Source: Trinickia soli (lineage in GTDB: Bacteria; Pseudomonadota; Gammaproteobacteria; Burkholderiales; Burkholderiaceae). Taken from it: a stretch of 64,000 nucleotides of DNA. Below, in pieces: positions 54,093 to 64,000 of the stretch. Position 1 is the first letter of the stretch. Each line of letters opens with the position of its first letter. The translations under genes were made by a program, and so were the position numbers. The stretch covers positions 124,001-188,000 of the forward strand of contig NZ_PNYB01000009.1 in assembly GCF_002879855.1 (NCBI RefSeq). The letters are read 5' to 3'. The notes under the pieces were generated by a model. That model searched no databases. It saw only the letters and a list, made by a program, of their open reading frames with translations, and had not been told where the DNA came from.

Positions 54093-57000
54093 ATGAAACG
54101 AATGCTGTTCAACGCGACGCAGCAGGAAGAACTGCGCGTCGCCATCGTCGATGGGCAAAAACTCATCGACATCGACATCGAAACCGCCGGGCGCGAACAA
54201 CGCAAAGGCAATATCTACAAGGGGATCGTGACGCGCATCGAGCCGTCGCTCGAAGCGTGCTTCGTCAATTACGGCGAAGATCGCCACGGCTTCCTGCCCT
54301 TCAAGGAAGTCGCCCGCCAGTACTTCAAGGAAGGCGTCGACATGCGCTCGGCGCGCATTCAGGACGCGCTGCGCGAAGGCCAGGAACTGATCGTTCAGGT
54401 CGAAAAGGAAGAGCGCGGCAACAAGGGCGCGGCACTCACGACGTTCATCTCGCTCGCCGGCCGCTATCTCGTTCTGATGCCGAACAACCCGCGCGGCGGC
54501 GGCGTCTCGCGGCGCATCGAAGGCGACGATCGCCAGGAACTGCGCGAAACGATGGCGCAGCTGCAATTGCCTGACGGCATGAGCATCATCGCGCGCACGG
54601 CCGGCATCGGCCGCAGCGCGGAAGAGCTGCAGTGGGACCTGAACTACCTGATGCAGCTGTGGCGCGCAATCGAAGCCGCCTCGCAAAGCGGCCAGACCGG
54701 TCAGCCGATGCTGATCTATCTGGAATCGAGCCTCGTGATTCGCGCCATTCGCGACTACTTCCAGCCCGACATCGGCGAAATTCTCATCGACACCACGGAA
54801 ATCCACGACCAGGCGCGCGCCTTCATGGATATCGTGATGCCCGACAACGTCGGCAAGGTGAAGCGGTATCACGACGACGTGCCGCTATTCTCGCGCTTCC
54901 AGATCGAACACCAGATCGAAACGGCGTATTCGCGTACGGTGCCGCTGCCCTCCGGCGGTGCGATCGTGATCGATCATACGGAAGCGCTCGTGGCGATCGA
55001 CGTCAACTCGGCACGCGCCACCAAAGGCGCCGATATCGAAGAGACAGCCACGCGCACGAACCTCGAAGCGGCCGACGAAGTGGCGCGCCAGCTGCGTCTG
55101 CGCGACCTCGGCGGCCTGATCGTGATCGATTTCATCGACATGGAATCGGCCAAGAGCCAGCGTGAAGTCGAGCAGCGCCTCAAAGATGCGCTCAAGCACG
55201 ATCGCGCGCGCGTCCAAATGGGCAAGATTTCGCGCTTCGGCCTGATGGAACTGTCGCGTCAGCGCCTGCGCCCCGCCCTGTCCGAAGGCAGCCATGTCAC
55301 GTGCCCGCGCTGCAACGGCACCGGCCATATCCGCGATACCGAATCGTCCGCGCTGCAAGTGCTGCGGATCATTCAGGAAGAAGCGATGAAGGAAAACACC
55401 GCGGCGATCCACTGCCAGGTGCCGGTCGAAGTCACCGCCTTCCTGCTCAACGAAAAGCGCCAGGAAATCAATAAGATCGAATCGCGCTTCAAGGTGGGCG
55501 TCGTCCTGATCCCGAACAAGCATCTCGACACGCCGCATTACAAGCTCGAGCGTCTGCGTCACGACGATTCGCGCCTGGACGAGCCGCGCGCGTCGTGGAA
55601 GATGGCCGAGGAAGCTGCGCGCGAACTGGAATCGGAGACGGCTTACAGCAAGCGTGCCGAAGACGTGAAGCCGAAGCAGGAAGCGGCCGTGAAGGGCATC
55701 ACGCCCGAGCGGCCCGCGCCCAGCGCGCCGGTACGTCCGCAAGCCGCGGCCGCACCGGCTGCGGCTGCCGCGGCGCCGCGCACCGGTGGATTCTTCGGCT
55801 GGCTCAAGAGCCTGTTCGGCGGCGAGAGCGCAGTACCCGCGCCCGCGCCGGAACCGGTGCAGCCGGCTCGCACGGCTCGCGCCGAGCGTGGCGGCGAGCG
55901 CGGCGAACGGACGGAGCGCGGCGGTGAACGCAACCGTAACCGCCGCGGCGGCGGTGGCGGCCGCGATGCGGCTGCCCGTCCCGAAGCGGCAGTCGGTGGT
56001 CGTGCCGGTCAGCAGCCGTCGCAGCGCCCCCCGCGCGAACAGCGCGAAGGTCGCGAGGGCCGTGGCGAACGCACACAAGAACGTGCCGAGACGGTGGAGG
56101 CCTCGCCGCGCGGCGAGCGCCAGGAACGCCGCGAGCGCGGTGAACGCGCGGAACGCGGCGAGCGGCCGGAGCGCGTCGAACGCGGTGAACGTGCCGAGCG
56201 CGGTGAACGCACTGATCGTGGCGAGCGCCAGGAGCGCACGGAACGTCCCGAGCGCGCAGAGCGACGCAAGCCGCAACCCGAGGTGGTAGCCGAAACCGCG
56301 GATCGCCCGGACGCGCAGGCTGCGGAACTTGCCGTTGCGGCCGGTGTGAACGCTCCTGAGCAAGACACGCTCGCACGGGACGGCGAAGAGCGTCGCCGTC
56401 GCCGCCGCGGCCGCCGCGGTGGACGCCGTGAGCGCGAGGAAGAAGGCGTGAACGCGACGCTGGCTGCCGATGTCGCCGAAGCCGAAGGCACCGCCGCGGC
56501 CGTACCGCCGCAGGCCGCCCCTGCTCCGGAAGTAGAGCGCGAGCCGCTTGCACCCGCCGTTCAATCGGCACTAGAGCAGACGCGTGCGGAAGCACGCGCC
56601 GAGGACGTCGTCGCGACGCCGGTGCCGATGCATTCGCCCGTGCCGACGCCACTGCCCGGGGCGCCCGTGATCGCGGCCGCTGAGCCGGCCGCGCCGGCGC
56701 CTGCCGAAGCCGTCGCCACGCCCGTCGAGCAGCCGTCAGCCGTCGCTGCAGTACAGGCAGTGCCGGCTGCGCCGGCCGCACCGGCTCCGCTTGCCGCGGA
56801 ACCCGAGTCGGCGCTGACGCATCTCATCGAAACGGCCCCGGTCCCGGTCCCGGCCCCGGCGCTCGCACCCGAAGCGACGCCGGCCGCCGAACCCGCCCCG
56901 GCAGCTCGGAGCGAAACGGTATCGGGCGCGGCGGCAGCGCCGATCGAAGCAGCCAGCGCTGCGACCGAAGTCGCCCAGCGCCCGGCCGCGTTCGAGGCTG

Positions 57001-57230
57001 CGACCACGCCTAAGAGCGTCCGGGCGAATGGATTGTCGATCAGCGACCTGCAACCGATGCTCGAATCGGCTGGGTTGGTGTGGGTCAACACCGATGCGGA
57101 CAAGCTGCGCGCCGCACGGGAAGCTGCGGCCCAGGCCCCGGCCCCAGCGCACGCACACCGCGAGCGCAAACCGCTGCCGCCTCTCGATCAATCGCCGATG
57201 CAGCAGATCGAAACGCGCAAGGACGCCTGA
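54093..57230 (+). CDS. rne: Ribonuclease E
   Basis: 1045 residues. Main endonuclease of mRNA decay and rRNA/tRNA processing. S1 domain at about 36-118, DNase I-like catalytic site ([23 protein letters not shown]), zinc link [12 protein letters not shown] (CPxC), small domain to about 510. The second half is disordered: an Arg/Glu-rich stretch (about 610-770; [33 protein letters not shown]-type repeats) and a Pro/Ala-rich stretch to 950. The end ([12 protein letters not shown]) is usual in Burkholderia. Start ATG 54093 with GGAG. A terminator follows. Confidence 0.96.
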   Translation: MKRMLFNATQQEELRVAIVDGQKLIDIDIETAGREQRKGNIYKGIVTRIEPSLEACFVNYGEDRHGFLPFKEVARQYFKEGVDMRSARIQDALREGQELIVQVEKEERGNKGAALTTFISLAGRYLVLMPNNPRGGGVSRRIEGDDRQELRETMAQLQLPDGMSIIARTAGIGRSAEELQWDLNYLMQLWRAIEAASQSGQTGQPMLIYLESSLVIRAIRDYFQPDIGEILIDTTEIHDQARAFMDIVMPDNVGKVKRYHDDVPLFSRFQIEHQIETAYSRTVPLPSGGAIVIDHTEALVAIDVNSARATKGADIEETATRTNLEAADEVARQLRLRDLGGLIVIDFIDMESAKSQREVEQRLKDALKHDRARVQMGKISRFGLMELSRQRLRPALSEGSHVTCPRCNGTGHIRDTESSALQVLRIIQEEAMKENTAAIHCQVPVEVTAFLLNEKRQEINKIESRFKVGVVLIPNKHLDTPHYKLERLRHDDSRLDEPRASWKMAEEAARELESETAYSKRAEDVKPKQEAAVKGITPERPAPSAPVRPQAAAAPAAAAAAPRTGGFFGWLKSLFGGESAVPAPAPEPVQPARTARAERGGERGERTERGGERNRNRRGGGGGRDAAARPEAAVGGRAGQQPSQRPPREQREGREGRGERTQERAETVEASPRGERQERRERGERAERGERPERVERGERAERGERTDRGERQERTERPERAERRKPQPEVVAETADRPDAQAAELAVAAGVNAPEQDTLARDGEERRRRRRGRRGGRREREEEGVNATLAADVAEAEGTAAAVPPQAAPAPEVEREPLAPAVQSALEQTRAEARAEDVVATPVPMHSPVPTPLPGAPVIAAAEPAAPAPAEAVATPVEQPSAVAAVQAVPAAPAAPAPLAAEPESALTHLIETAPVPVPAPALAPEATPAAEPAPAARSETVSGAAAAPIEAASAATEVAQRPAAFEAATTPKSVRANGLSISDLQPMLESAGLVWVNTDADKLRAAREAAAQAPAPAHAHRERKPLPPLDQSPMQQIETRKDA

Positions 57231-57253
57231 GTCCGGATTCGCATGCGTAATGA

Positions 57254-57280
57254 GCCCGCCCTTCGTGGCGGGCTTTTTTT
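57254..57280 (+). terminator. Intrinsic terminator of rne
   Basis: 7-bp stem GCCCGCC/GGCGGGC with loop CTTCGT and T7, 23 bases after the stop. Confidence 0.92.
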
Positions 57281-57467
57281 CGCCCTTTCTTCGTACCTCT
57301 TCGTCCCCCTTCGTACGTACCCTTTCCGCCGCCTCGGGCGGTTGGATTCTCCCGACGTTCTTGACCTGCGTCACGATTTGCGCGTTATCCGCGCCATCAG
57401 GCGGGCCTTCCCCGCCGCTGGCGCGGCATTCCGTTAGAATGGGTTTCTGCCTGTTTCTGGCTTCATC

Positions 57468-58571
57468 ATGTCCCGACGCATTATTCCCGTCGCCGAGTTC
57501 AGTGCGGCGCCCGACGTCACCGGCGCGCCTTTCGCTCCGCGCGGGACGCTTGTCGACACGCTCACCAGACCGCTGCGCGATCTGCGCATCTCCGTCACCG
57601 ATCGCTGCAACTTCCGTTGCGTCTATTGCATGCCGCGCGCCGTCTTCGACAAGGACTATCCGTTCTTGCCGCACAGCGCCCTGCTTACGTTCGAGGAAAT
57701 CGAGCGGCTGGCGCGGTTGTTCGTCGCTCACGGCGTAGACAAGGTTCGGTTGACAGGAGGCGAACCGCTGCTTCGCAAGGACATCGAGCGGCTTATCGAA
57801 CGGCTCGCCGCTCTGACCACACCTGACGGCAGGCCGCTCGACCTCACCCTGACCACCAACGGCTCACTGCTTGCGCGCAAGGCCCGCAGCCTGAAAGACG
57901 CCGGCTTGAGCCGCGTCACGGTGAGCCTCGACGCGCTCGACGACACGCTCTTCAAGCGCATGAACGACGCGCAATACACGGCCGGTGCCGTGCTCGATGG
58001 CATCGAAGCGGCCCAGGCGGCAGGACTCGCGCCGATCAAGGTCAACATGGTCGTCAAGCGCGGCACCAACGATGGCGAGATTGTGCCGATGGCCCGGCGC
58101 TTCAAAGGGTCGGGCATCGTTCTGCGATTCATCGAATACATGGACGTGGGCACCTCGAACGGCTGGAACATGGCCGAAGTGCTGCCTTCCGCCGAAGTGA
58201 TCGCGCGCATCGCCGAGCACTTCCCGCTTGTACCGCTCGAAGCGCATACACCCTCGGAAACCGCTCAGCGCTGGGGCTATGCAGATGGCGGCGGAGAAAT
58301 CGGCGTCATCTCGAGCGTGACGCGCGCGTTCTGCGGCACCTGCACGCGCGCGCGGCTTTCGACGGAAGGCAAGCTGTACTTGTGTCTGTTCGCTTCGGCG
58401 GGACATGATTTGCGTGCGCTCGTGCGCGGCGGCGCAACCGATGCCGAAATCGCAACGGCCATCGCGCGCATCTGGCATGCGCGCGACGATCGCTACTCGC
58501 AGTTGCGCGGCAGCGCCGATGCCGCGTCGACCGGCAAGGGGCGCATCGAGATGTCGTACATCGGCGGCTAA
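57468..58571 (+). CDS. moaA: GTP 3',8-cyclase
   Basis: 367 residues, radical SAM enzyme of molybdopterin synthesis, cytoplasmic. N-terminal cluster CNFRCVYC, C-terminal substrate cluster in [19 protein letters not shown], and [11 protein letters not shown]. The end MSYIGG carries the C-terminal GG. With mobA and moeA downstream it forms a local Mo-cofactor cluster. The enzyme needing this cofactor in the window is FdsA. Confidence 0.96.
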   Translation: MSRRIIPVAEFSAAPDVTGAPFAPRGTLVDTLTRPLRDLRISVTDRCNFRCVYCMPRAVFDKDYPFLPHSALLTFEEIERLARLFVAHGVDKVRLTGGEPLLRKDIERLIERLAALTTPDGRPLDLTLTTNGSLLARKARSLKDAGLSRVTVSLDALDDTLFKRMNDAQYTAGAVLDGIEAAQAAGLAPIKVNMVVKRGTNDGEIVPMARRFKGSGIVLRFIEYMDVGTSNGWNMAEVLPSAEVIARIAEHFPLVPLEAHTPSETAQRWGYADGGGEIGVISSVTRAFCGTCTRARLSTEGKLYLCLFASAGHDLRALVRGGATDAEIATAIARIWHARDDRYSQLRGSADAASTGKGRIEMSYIGG

Positions 58572-58587
58572 GGCCGAACGCGCCGCC

Positions 58588-59229
58588 ATGACCCACGACT
58601 TACGCTCGCGTCTGACGGGCCTCGTGCTGGCCGGCGGCCGCGGCACCCGCATGGGCGGACTCGACAAGGGACTGCAACTGCTCGCCGGCGAGCCGCTCGC
58701 GCTGCGCGCAGCGAAACGCATTGCCGGACAAGTCGGCTGCGTGCTGATCAGCGCCAATCGCCACATCGACGAATACAAGCGGCTGGCGGCGCCGTTCCAC
58801 GCACGCATCGTCGAAGACGCATCGTGCGACTTTCCGGGCCCGCTGGCAGGAATCCTGGCCGGCTTACGGGCGACATCCAAAGAACTGCTGCTGTGCGTCC
58901 CCTGCGACACGCCCGCTCTGCCTGACGATCTCGCCGCGCGACTCGTCGACGCACTCGATGCCGCGCAGGCCGACGTGGCCTTCGCCTCTACCACGAACGC
59001 CGAAGGACACAGGTGCCCGCACCCGGTCGTTGCCGTGATGCGCACCTGCCTTGCCGACGACCTGGCCGCCTGGCTCGATGCCGGCGAACGCAAGGTCCGC
59101 ACGTGGTACGAACGCCACAAGAGCGTCCAAGTGCACTTTCAAGACGAGCGCGCGTTTTACAATGCCAATTCCTTGCACGAGCTCGCGGAGCTCGAACGAG
59201 CGTTCGGCGTCGAGCCAAAGCGCAGCTGA
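58588..59229 (+). CDS. mobA: Molybdenum cofactor guanylyltransferase
   Basis: 213 residues. Attaches GMP to Mo-molybdopterin to give bis-MGD, the form used by FdsA. The GTP site is LVLAGGRGTRMGGLDKGL (with conserved Lys), then DFPGPLAGILAGL and CVPCDTPALP (Mg-binding Asp). Starts 17 bp after moaA. TWYERH and YNANSLHELAEL are typical. Confidence 0.95.
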   Translation: MTHDLRSRLTGLVLAGGRGTRMGGLDKGLQLLAGEPLALRAAKRIAGQVGCVLISANRHIDEYKRLAAPFHARIVEDASCDFPGPLAGILAGLRATSKELLLCVPCDTPALPDDLAARLVDALDAAQADVAFASTTNAEGHRCPHPVVAVMRTCLADDLAAWLDAGERKVRTWYERHKSVQVHFQDERAFYNANSLHELAELERAFGVEPKRS

Positions 59230-59319
59230 TCAGCCGGCCCAGAGGCGAAACACCCACGCCACGCTCGCGCTGCTATGCTCACGCGGTTCCCGGCTCGCTG
59301 CGCCGCGCCCCATTCTTCG

Positions 59320-60648
59320 ATGACGATTTCCAACGAAATTTCCGGCGCCGCCGCCCCTTCGGCCCCGAACCCGCTTCCCGTCGATACCGCCCGCGCACTG
59401 ATTCGGCGCGCGGTCACGCCCGTGGCGATGGTCGAGCGAGTGGCGTTGCGGTCGGCGCTCGGCCGTGTGCTCGCACAGGACATCGTCTCGCCGATCGACG
59501 TGCCGGCCCATGACAACGCCGCGATGGACGGCTACGCGTTCGACGGCGCCGCACTGGCACGTTGCGTCGATTCCAATTCCACGCCGGCGTCGGCGGTTCA
59601 TGCGCCGTTGACGCTCGCCGTAGCGGGCGAAGCGCGTGCGGGCCATCCGTTCGAGCGGGTGTGCCGCGCCGGCGAATGCGTCAGGATCATGACGGGCGCG
59701 CCGATGCCGTCGGGCTGCGATACGGTCGTCGCCCAGGAATTCGTGACGCGCAACGGATCGAGCATCAGCTTCGACGATCAGCACATCGCGCGCGGCGCGA
59801 ACTGCCGGCGCACCGGCGAAGACCTGGCGCGCGGCCATCCCGCCCTTGCGGCCGGCCGGGTCCTGCGTCCGGCCGATCTCGGCTTGCTGGCATCGCTCGG
59901 AGTCGCCGAAGTACCGGTGCGCCGGCGCTTGCGCGTCGCATTCTTTTCGACAGGCGACGAACTGCGCTCGATCGGTGAGCCGCTCGAGACAGGATGCGTC
60001 TACGATAGCAACCGCTACACGTTGTACGCGATGCTGACGCGGATGAACGTCGAAGTACTTGATCTCGGCGTGGTGCGCGACGAGCCCGCAGCGCTCGAGG
60101 CTGCATTGCGAGCCGCCTGCGAGAGCGCCGACGTCGTATTGACGTCGGGCGGCGTATCGGTCGGTGATGCCGATTTCACAGCGCGCATGACCGAAACGTT
60201 CGGCGATGTGGCCTTCTGGCAACTCGCGATGCGCCCGGGCCGCCCGCTGGCGTTCGGCCGCCTGTGGCCGAACGGACGCGATGAGTCTGCTGGCAGCGCG
60301 CTGTTCTTCGGGCTACCTGGCAACCCCGTCGCCGTCATGGTGACGTTCTATCAGCTCGTTCGCGAAGCGCTGGTGACAATGTCAGGCGCAAACGCGGACA
60401 CACCGCTACAATTTGCCGCCGAAAGCAGCGTGGCGATCAAGAAGCGTCCCGGACGCACTGAATTTCTACGCGGCATCGCCACGCGCGACGCCGCCGGCAA
60501 GTGGAGCGTCGCGGCCACGCGTTCGCAAGGATCGGGCGTGTTGAGTTCGATGAGCGAAGCGAACTGTTTCATCATCCTCGCCCACGATCAAGCCGATGTC
60601 GCCGCGGGAGCACCCGTCGACATCATGCCCTTCGACGGGCTCGTCTGA
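59320..60648 (+). CDS. moeA: Molybdopterin molybdenumtransferase
   Basis: 442 residues. Inserts molybdate into adenylated molybdopterin. Conserved: VPAHDNAAMDGYAF (active loop), MTGAPMPSGCDTVV, FSTGDELRSIG, TSGGVSVGDADF and FGLPGNPVAVMVTF (GxPGNP). Start is ATG 59320; an in-frame ATG at 59275 would add 15 residues. It follows mobA by 90 bp. Confidence 0.96.
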   Translation: MTISNEISGAAAPSAPNPLPVDTARALIRRAVTPVAMVERVALRSALGRVLAQDIVSPIDVPAHDNAAMDGYAFDGAALARCVDSNSTPASAVHAPLTLAVAGEARAGHPFERVCRAGECVRIMTGAPMPSGCDTVVAQEFVTRNGSSISFDDQHIARGANCRRTGEDLARGHPALAAGRVLRPADLGLLASLGVAEVPVRRRLRVAFFSTGDELRSIGEPLETGCVYDSNRYTLYAMLTRMNVEVLDLGVVRDEPAALEAALRAACESADVVLTSGGVSVGDADFTARMTETFGDVAFWQLAMRPGRPLAFGRLWPNGRDESAGSALFFGLPGNPVAVMVTFYQLVREALVTMSGANADTPLQFAAESSVAIKKRPGRTEFLRGIATRDAAGKWSVAATRSQGSGVLSSMSEANCFIILAHDQADVAAGAPVDIMPFDGLV

Positions 60649-60708
60649 GCGGCGTTCGACGCCCGCTACGGTTTCCAAAAAGCACACTGTCTCTCAACGA
60701 GGCTCTCA

Positions 60709-60984
60709 ATGAAAAAACAAATCTTGTCGATTGCGCCGGGGCAGACTGCAAAAGCGCTCATCCTCGTATATTTGACCTTCAGTATGCCGATCGTCCTGCT
60801 CGGCATCCTCGTCGCGTTTATCCGCCACGGGTCAGTCGAACTGAGCACCATCTTCAGCGCGCTGCTGCTCAATGCGATCCTCGGGTTTGTATTGCTGTGG
60901 ATCGCTTGCCACCTCTACAACTGGGTAGCCGGGCGCTTCGGTGGCATCGAAATCGTTCTGTCCGACGTGCCCGAGGAAGCTTGA
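60709..60984 (+). CDS. Small two-span membrane protein of unknown function
   Basis: 91 residues. Two membrane segments, about 15-38 (ALILVYLTFSMPIVLLGILVAF) and 48-68 (IFSALLLNAILGFVLLWIACHLY), then NWVAGRFGGIEIVLSD. The end resembles DUF3566-type small proteins, but I am not sure. Its stop overlaps the ATG of the acetyltransferase (TGATG), so translation is coupled. Role unknown. Confidence 0.75.
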   Translation: MKKQILSIAPGQTAKALILVYLTFSMPIVLLGILVAFIRHGSVELSTIFSALLLNAILGFVLLWIACHLYNWVAGRFGGIEIVLSDVPEEA

Positions 60985-61469
60985 TGAACAACGACACCAT
61001 TCGCAACACCACGCCGCTCGACGTAGCGCCGATGATCGGCCTGATGCGCGAGTTGGCCGAGTACGAGAAGCTCACACATCTGTTCGTCGCGACCGAAGAC
61101 TCGCTGCACGAGGCCCTGTTCTCGGCACGGCCGGCGGCTGAAGCGCTTGTGGCCGAGCGCGACGGCCGCGTTGTCGGATATGCGCTTTACTTTCACAATT
61201 TTTCGACGTTCTTGAGCCGGCGCGGCCTTTATCTCGAAGACCTCTACGTGCAGCCCACCCTGCGCGGCAGCGGGCTCGGCACTGCGCTCCTGCGCCGCGT
61301 CGCGGCAATCGCGGTCGAGCGCCAATGCGGACGCTTCGAATGGTCAGTGCTCGACTGGAACCAAAGCGCGATCGATTTCTATACGAAGATGGGCGCCACG
61401 GTGTTGCCCGATTGGCGCATCGTTCGCGTGACCGACGACGCATTGACGCAACTCGCCAACGCAGCCTGA
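60984..61469 (+). CDS. GNAT-family N-acetyltransferase
   Basis: 161 residues. The acetyl-CoA site is YLEDLYVQPTLRGSGLGTALLRR (motif A R-x2-G-x-G/A as RGSGLG). The end FYTKMGATVLPDWR matches the spermidine/diamine or thialysine acetyltransferase branch (SSAT-like: YEKL, EDLYV, DWN..A..FY), so polyamine or an amine substrate is likely. Coupled to the preceding small membrane protein. Confidence 0.85.
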   Translation: MNNDTIRNTTPLDVAPMIGLMRELAEYEKLTHLFVATEDSLHEALFSARPAAEALVAERDGRVVGYALYFHNFSTFLSRRGLYLEDLYVQPTLRGSGLGTALLRRVAAIAVERQCGRFEWSVLDWNQSAIDFYTKMGATVLPDWRIVRVTDDALTQLANAA

Positions 61470-61555
61470 CCTGACTGCATGGCTGCCGGCGCAAGGCTCG
61501 GGGGCCGTAGCGGGTCCAGCGCCGCACCGCCCTTCTCCGACTCGATAGGAAGGCC

Positions 61556-63046
61556 TCAAACGTCGGGTTCTTGCAAACCCGCGTAAGCGTCGCCGAGCAA
61601 GCCTTCCGTTTGCTCGCCCGGCAGCGCCTCGACTTCCTTCAGCTTCGTGCTCATGACGCGCGTGCGGCGCTCGGCCGCTTCGATCGAGCGCGTGACTGTT
61701 TCGAGTTGCGATTTGGTCTTCGCCAGGACATCGCCGAACTTGCCGAACTCGGTCTTGACCGCGCCCAGCACCTGCCAGACCTCGCTCGAACGCTTCTCGA
61801 TCGCGAGCGTGCGAAAGCCCATCTGCAAGCTGTTGAGCAACGCCGTCAGCGTCGTGGGCCCGGCGATCGTCACGCGATAGTCGCGCTGCAACTGATCGGT
61901 CAGCCCGGGACGACGCAGGACTTCCGCATACAACCCTTCGGTCGGCAGGAAGAGCAACGCGAAATCGGTTGTGTGGGGCGGCGCCAGGTACTTTTCCGCG
62001 ATCGTGCGCGCCTCGCCGCGCACACGCGCCTCGAGCGCTCGCGACGCTTCGTCGACGGCAACCGGGTCTGCGCGCTCCTGCGCATCGATCAGGCGCTCGT
62101 AGTCTTCGCGCGGAAACTTGGCATCGATCGGCAGCCAGACGGGAGTGGCCGCGCCCTGGCCGTTTCCGCCCTCCGACCGCCCCGGTAATTTGATGGCGAA
62201 TTCGACGCGCTCTCCGCTCTTGGGCACGGTCGCGACATTCTTCGCGTATTGATCGGGCGTCAGTATCTGTTCGAGCAGCGCCTCGAGTTGGACTTCGCCC
62301 CAGGTGCCGCGCGTCTTCACGTTCGTCAGCACCTTTTTCAGGTCGCCTACGCCGGCCGCGAGCGTCTGCATCTCGCCAAGGCCGCGGTGAACCTGCTCCA
62401 GACGATCCGACACGAGCTTGAACGACTCGCCGAGCCGCTGCTCGAGCGTCGCATGCAGCTTTTCGTCGACTGTGCGGCGCATTTCCTCGAGCTTCGTCGC
62501 ATTGTTCGATTCGATATCCTTGAGCCGCGCTTCGAGTGTCGCCCGCACTTCGGCGAAGCGCCGATCGTTCGCCTCGATGAGCTGGGCGAGTTGTTGCGCG
62601 AGCGTATCGCCGAACCGCTTGAGGGCCGAGGACTGCTCGTCGCGCGACACATGCGCGTGCCGCTGCAGGCTCTCGCGCATCGCATCGAGCTGCGCGGCGT
62701 TCGTTTCGGTGAGTTGCGCAAGACGCGTCGCAAAGCCGTCGATTTGCTGGTTTTGCACCGTGGCGACGCTCGTCAATTGGGCGGCAAGCGTCTGTTGGAA
62801 CTGTGCGAAGCCACCGCCCAGTTCGGCGCGCGAGAGGCGCGACGTTTCGGCGATTTCCCCACGGAGCTCGCGCTCGAGCCGTTCGTAGGCACGAGCCTGC
62901 GCCTCGCCCGACGTTTGAATGCATTCGCTAAGATCGGCAAGCGCCGCGCGATCGTTCGCGCGTGTCGCACTTCTGACTGCCAGCGCCAGCGCAATCGCCA
63001 ATACGACAACGGCCAGAGCAAGCGCCGCAATAAGGATCATCGTCAT
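61556..63046 (-). CDS. rmuC: DNA recombination protein RmuC
   Basis: 496 residues. One N-terminal membrane segment (4-24, ILIAALALAVVVLAIALALAV) then a long coiled coil (40-235) and the RmuC nuclease-like domain (about 245-440: GTWGEVQLEALLEQIL, LPIDAKFPREDYERL, LLFLPTEGLYAEVL). Limits recombination at inverted repeats in E. coli. Its start overlaps the stop of the upstream dehydrogenase (ATGA). Convergent with the acetyltransferase gene. Confidence 0.94.
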   Translation of the reverse strand: MTMILIAALALAVVVLAIALALAVRSATRANDRAALADLSECIQTSGEAQARAYERLERELRGEIAETSRLSRAELGGGFAQFQQTLAAQLTSVATVQNQQIDGFATRLAQLTETNAAQLDAMRESLQRHAHVSRDEQSSALKRFGDTLAQQLAQLIEANDRRFAEVRATLEARLKDIESNNATKLEEMRRTVDEKLHATLEQRLGESFKLVSDRLEQVHRGLGEMQTLAAGVGDLKKVLTNVKTRGTWGEVQLEALLEQILTPDQYAKNVATVPKSGERVEFAIKLPGRSEGGNGQGAATPVWLPIDAKFPREDYERLIDAQERADPVAVDEASRALEARVRGEARTIAEKYLAPPHTTDFALLFLPTEGLYAEVLRRPGLTDQLQRDYRVTIAGPTTLTALLNSLQMGFRTLAIEKRSSEVWQVLGAVKTEFGKFGDVLAKTKSQLETVTRSIEAAERRTRVMSTKLKEVEALPGEQTEGLLGDAYAGLQEPDV

Positions 63047-64000
63047 GAACGCATGCGTCCCAGGACTTCAGGGTTGATCGGATTGGCCGGCCGGCCCGCA
63101 TTGGGGCCCTCGCCAAGCGCGGCAATGAGGTTGTCGGCGGCAAGGTTCGCCATCGCCCGACGCGTGGAATCGGTGGCGCTCGCGATATGCGGCGTCAGGA
63201 CGACACTGGGCGCCGACAGCAGCCGCGGATGCACGTTCGGTTCGCCCTCGAATACGTCGAGGCCCGCCGCCGCAATACGCCCCTCGTGCAGCGCCTCGGC
63301 CAGTGCCCCATCGTCTACGATGCCGCCGCGTGCAATGTTCGTCAGCGTGGCGGTTCGCTTCATCAACGCGAGTTCTGCAGCGCCGATCGTGTGATGGCTC
63401 TGCGCGCTGTACGGCACGACAAGCACGACGTGGTCGGCCTGCTGCAGCAAGTCCGCTTTCGACAGGTACTGCGCGCCGAGTTCGGCTTCGATCTCAGGCG
63501 CTACGCGCGAGCGATTGTGATAAACGACGCGCATCGAGAAGCCGCTCGCGCGGCGCGCCAGCGCCTGTCCGATGCGGCCCATCCCGATGATGCCCAACGT
63601 GGCCCCGTGGACGTCCGCACCAAGAAAACCGTCATAGCGCCAAGCGCCCCACTTGCCCGCGCGCAGCCAGTGCTCGCTCTCGGTCACGCGTCGCGCCGCC
63701 GCCATCATCAATGCCCAGCCGAAATCGGCCGTCGCTTCGTTGAGCACGTCGGGGGTGTTCGTGGCAATGACATTGGCGGCGTTGAACGCGTCGATGTCGA
63801 AATTGTTGAAGCCGACGGCCATGTTCGCGACCGCGCGCAAGCGCGGGGCCGCCGCGAAGATCGCCGCGCCGATTGGATCGCCAGCCGTCAACGCGCCGTC
63901 TTTATCGGCAAGCCTGCGCGCAAGCTCGTCGGGCGGCAGCGCCGGCCCGTCGTTCCAATCGACGTCGAAGTGCCGCTTGAGACGCTCGACGACATCAGGA
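63043..64000 (-). CDS. 2-hydroxyacid dehydrogenase (glyoxylate/hydroxypyruvate reductase type), N-terminus outside window
   Basis: 318 residues are visible to the right border, and a few N-terminal residues are missing. D-isomer-specific fold, NAD(P) loop GIIGMGRIGQALARRA, active-site Arg in NIARGGIVDDGALAEAL, Glu in LDVFEGEPNVHP and His in LTPHIASATD. The wording (NMAVGFNNFDIDA, GVFVTNTPDVL-like ATNTPDVLNEATADF) is the GhrB/TkrA type that reduces glyoxylate, hydroxypyruvate or 2-ketogluconate. Coupled to rmuC. Confidence 0.9.
   Translation of the reverse strand, partial: PDVVERLKRHFDVDWNDGPALPPDELARRLADKDGALTAGDPIGAAIFAAAPRLRAVANMAVGFNNFDIDAFNAANVIATNTPDVLNEATADFGWALMMAAARRVTESEHWLRAGKWGAWRYDGFLGADVHGATLGIIGMGRIGQALARRASGFSMRVVYHNRSRVAPEIEAELGAQYLSKADLLQQADHVVLVVPYSAQSHHTIGAAELALMKRTATLTNIARGGIVDDGALAEALHEGRIAAAGLDVFEGEPNVHPRLLSAPSVVLTPHIASATDSTRRAMANLAADNLIAALGEGPNAGRPANPINPEVLGRMRS

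Noticed and set aside
1-64000. tRNA, rRNA, CRISPR arrays, insertion sequences
   Set aside because: Looked for by eye (T-arm and CCA pattern, spaced repeats, transposase motifs). Only the tmRNA showed a T arm with CCA; none of the others were seen.

Overview
The window is a GC-rich chromosomal segment of a beta-proteobacterium in the family Burkholderiaceae, most like Burkholderia sensu lato (Paraburkholderia, Trinickia and relatives). The evidence is the gene order (gyrA-serC-pheA; ompA-ubiG-gph-ssrA; yceD-rpmF-plsX-fabHDG-acpP-fabF-rpoE-rseAB-mucD-lepA-lepB-rnc-era-recO-pdxJ-acpS-nagZ), the permuted-free one-piece tmRNA, and the pairing of the EF-P arginine rhamnosyltransferase EarP with an EF-P carrying Arg32. 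No tRNA, rRNA, insertion sequence, prophage or CRISPR array was seen. Most of the window is core genome.

Layout. 1-5018 (minus): gyrA, a DUF2059 secreted protein, serC and the start of pheA. 5578-8445 (plus): an OmpA-family protein, ubiG, gph and ssrA (tmRNA). 8675-10491 is a small accessory stretch: a lipoprotein, a convergent class II Fic protein with an unusual triple-repeat start region, and a small secreted protein. 10677-17234 is an NAD-dependent soluble molybdenum formate dehydrogenase locus: a divergent HTH/periplasmic-binding-like regulator and fdsG-fdsB-fdsA-fdsD. The usual fdsC is missing, with only a 17-codon frame at its place. 17247-21147: an FAD monooxygenase and a TPR/glycosyltransferase-like protein, divergent. 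21286-26174: pgsA, uvrC, earP, efp. 26496-27875: an orphan NtrC-type response regulator without a GAFTGA loop, preceded by a good sigma-54 promoter.

27985-48366 is a 22-gene minus-strand block: translation and cell envelope (yceD, rpmF), fatty acid synthesis (plsX, fabH, fabD, fabG, acpP, fabF), the envelope stress system (ygfX-like, rpoE, rseA, rseB, mucD, glutaredoxin), lepA, lepB, rnc, era, recO, pdxJ, acpS, nagZ. It is one gene string but not one operon: terminator-like hairpins follow rpmF, acpP and the glutaredoxin gene, and acpP has its own extended -10 promoter. 48713-50052 holds maf and a tetrapyrrole-methylase-family methyltransferase; 50169-53366 (minus) holds an S49 peptidase, a Rieske protein, a HAD phosphatase and rluC. 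54093-57230 is rne with a leader of about 700 nt from a TTGCCT-N17-TATAAT promoter whose -35 lies inside rluC. 57468-60648 is a molybdenum cofactor cluster (moaA, mobA, moeA), which can supply the formate dehydrogenase encoded in the same window. The end holds a small membrane protein, a GNAT acetyltransferase, rmuC and a truncated 2-hydroxyacid dehydrogenase.

I saw no wholly new multi-gene system. The best leads are regulatory: the alternating hairpin at the fic start codon, the sigma-54 promoter in front of a regulator that should not itself contact sigma-54, the apparent fdsC loss, and hairpins in front of serC, rnc and lepA. All homology statements are from reading the protein sequences and motifs; no database search was run.
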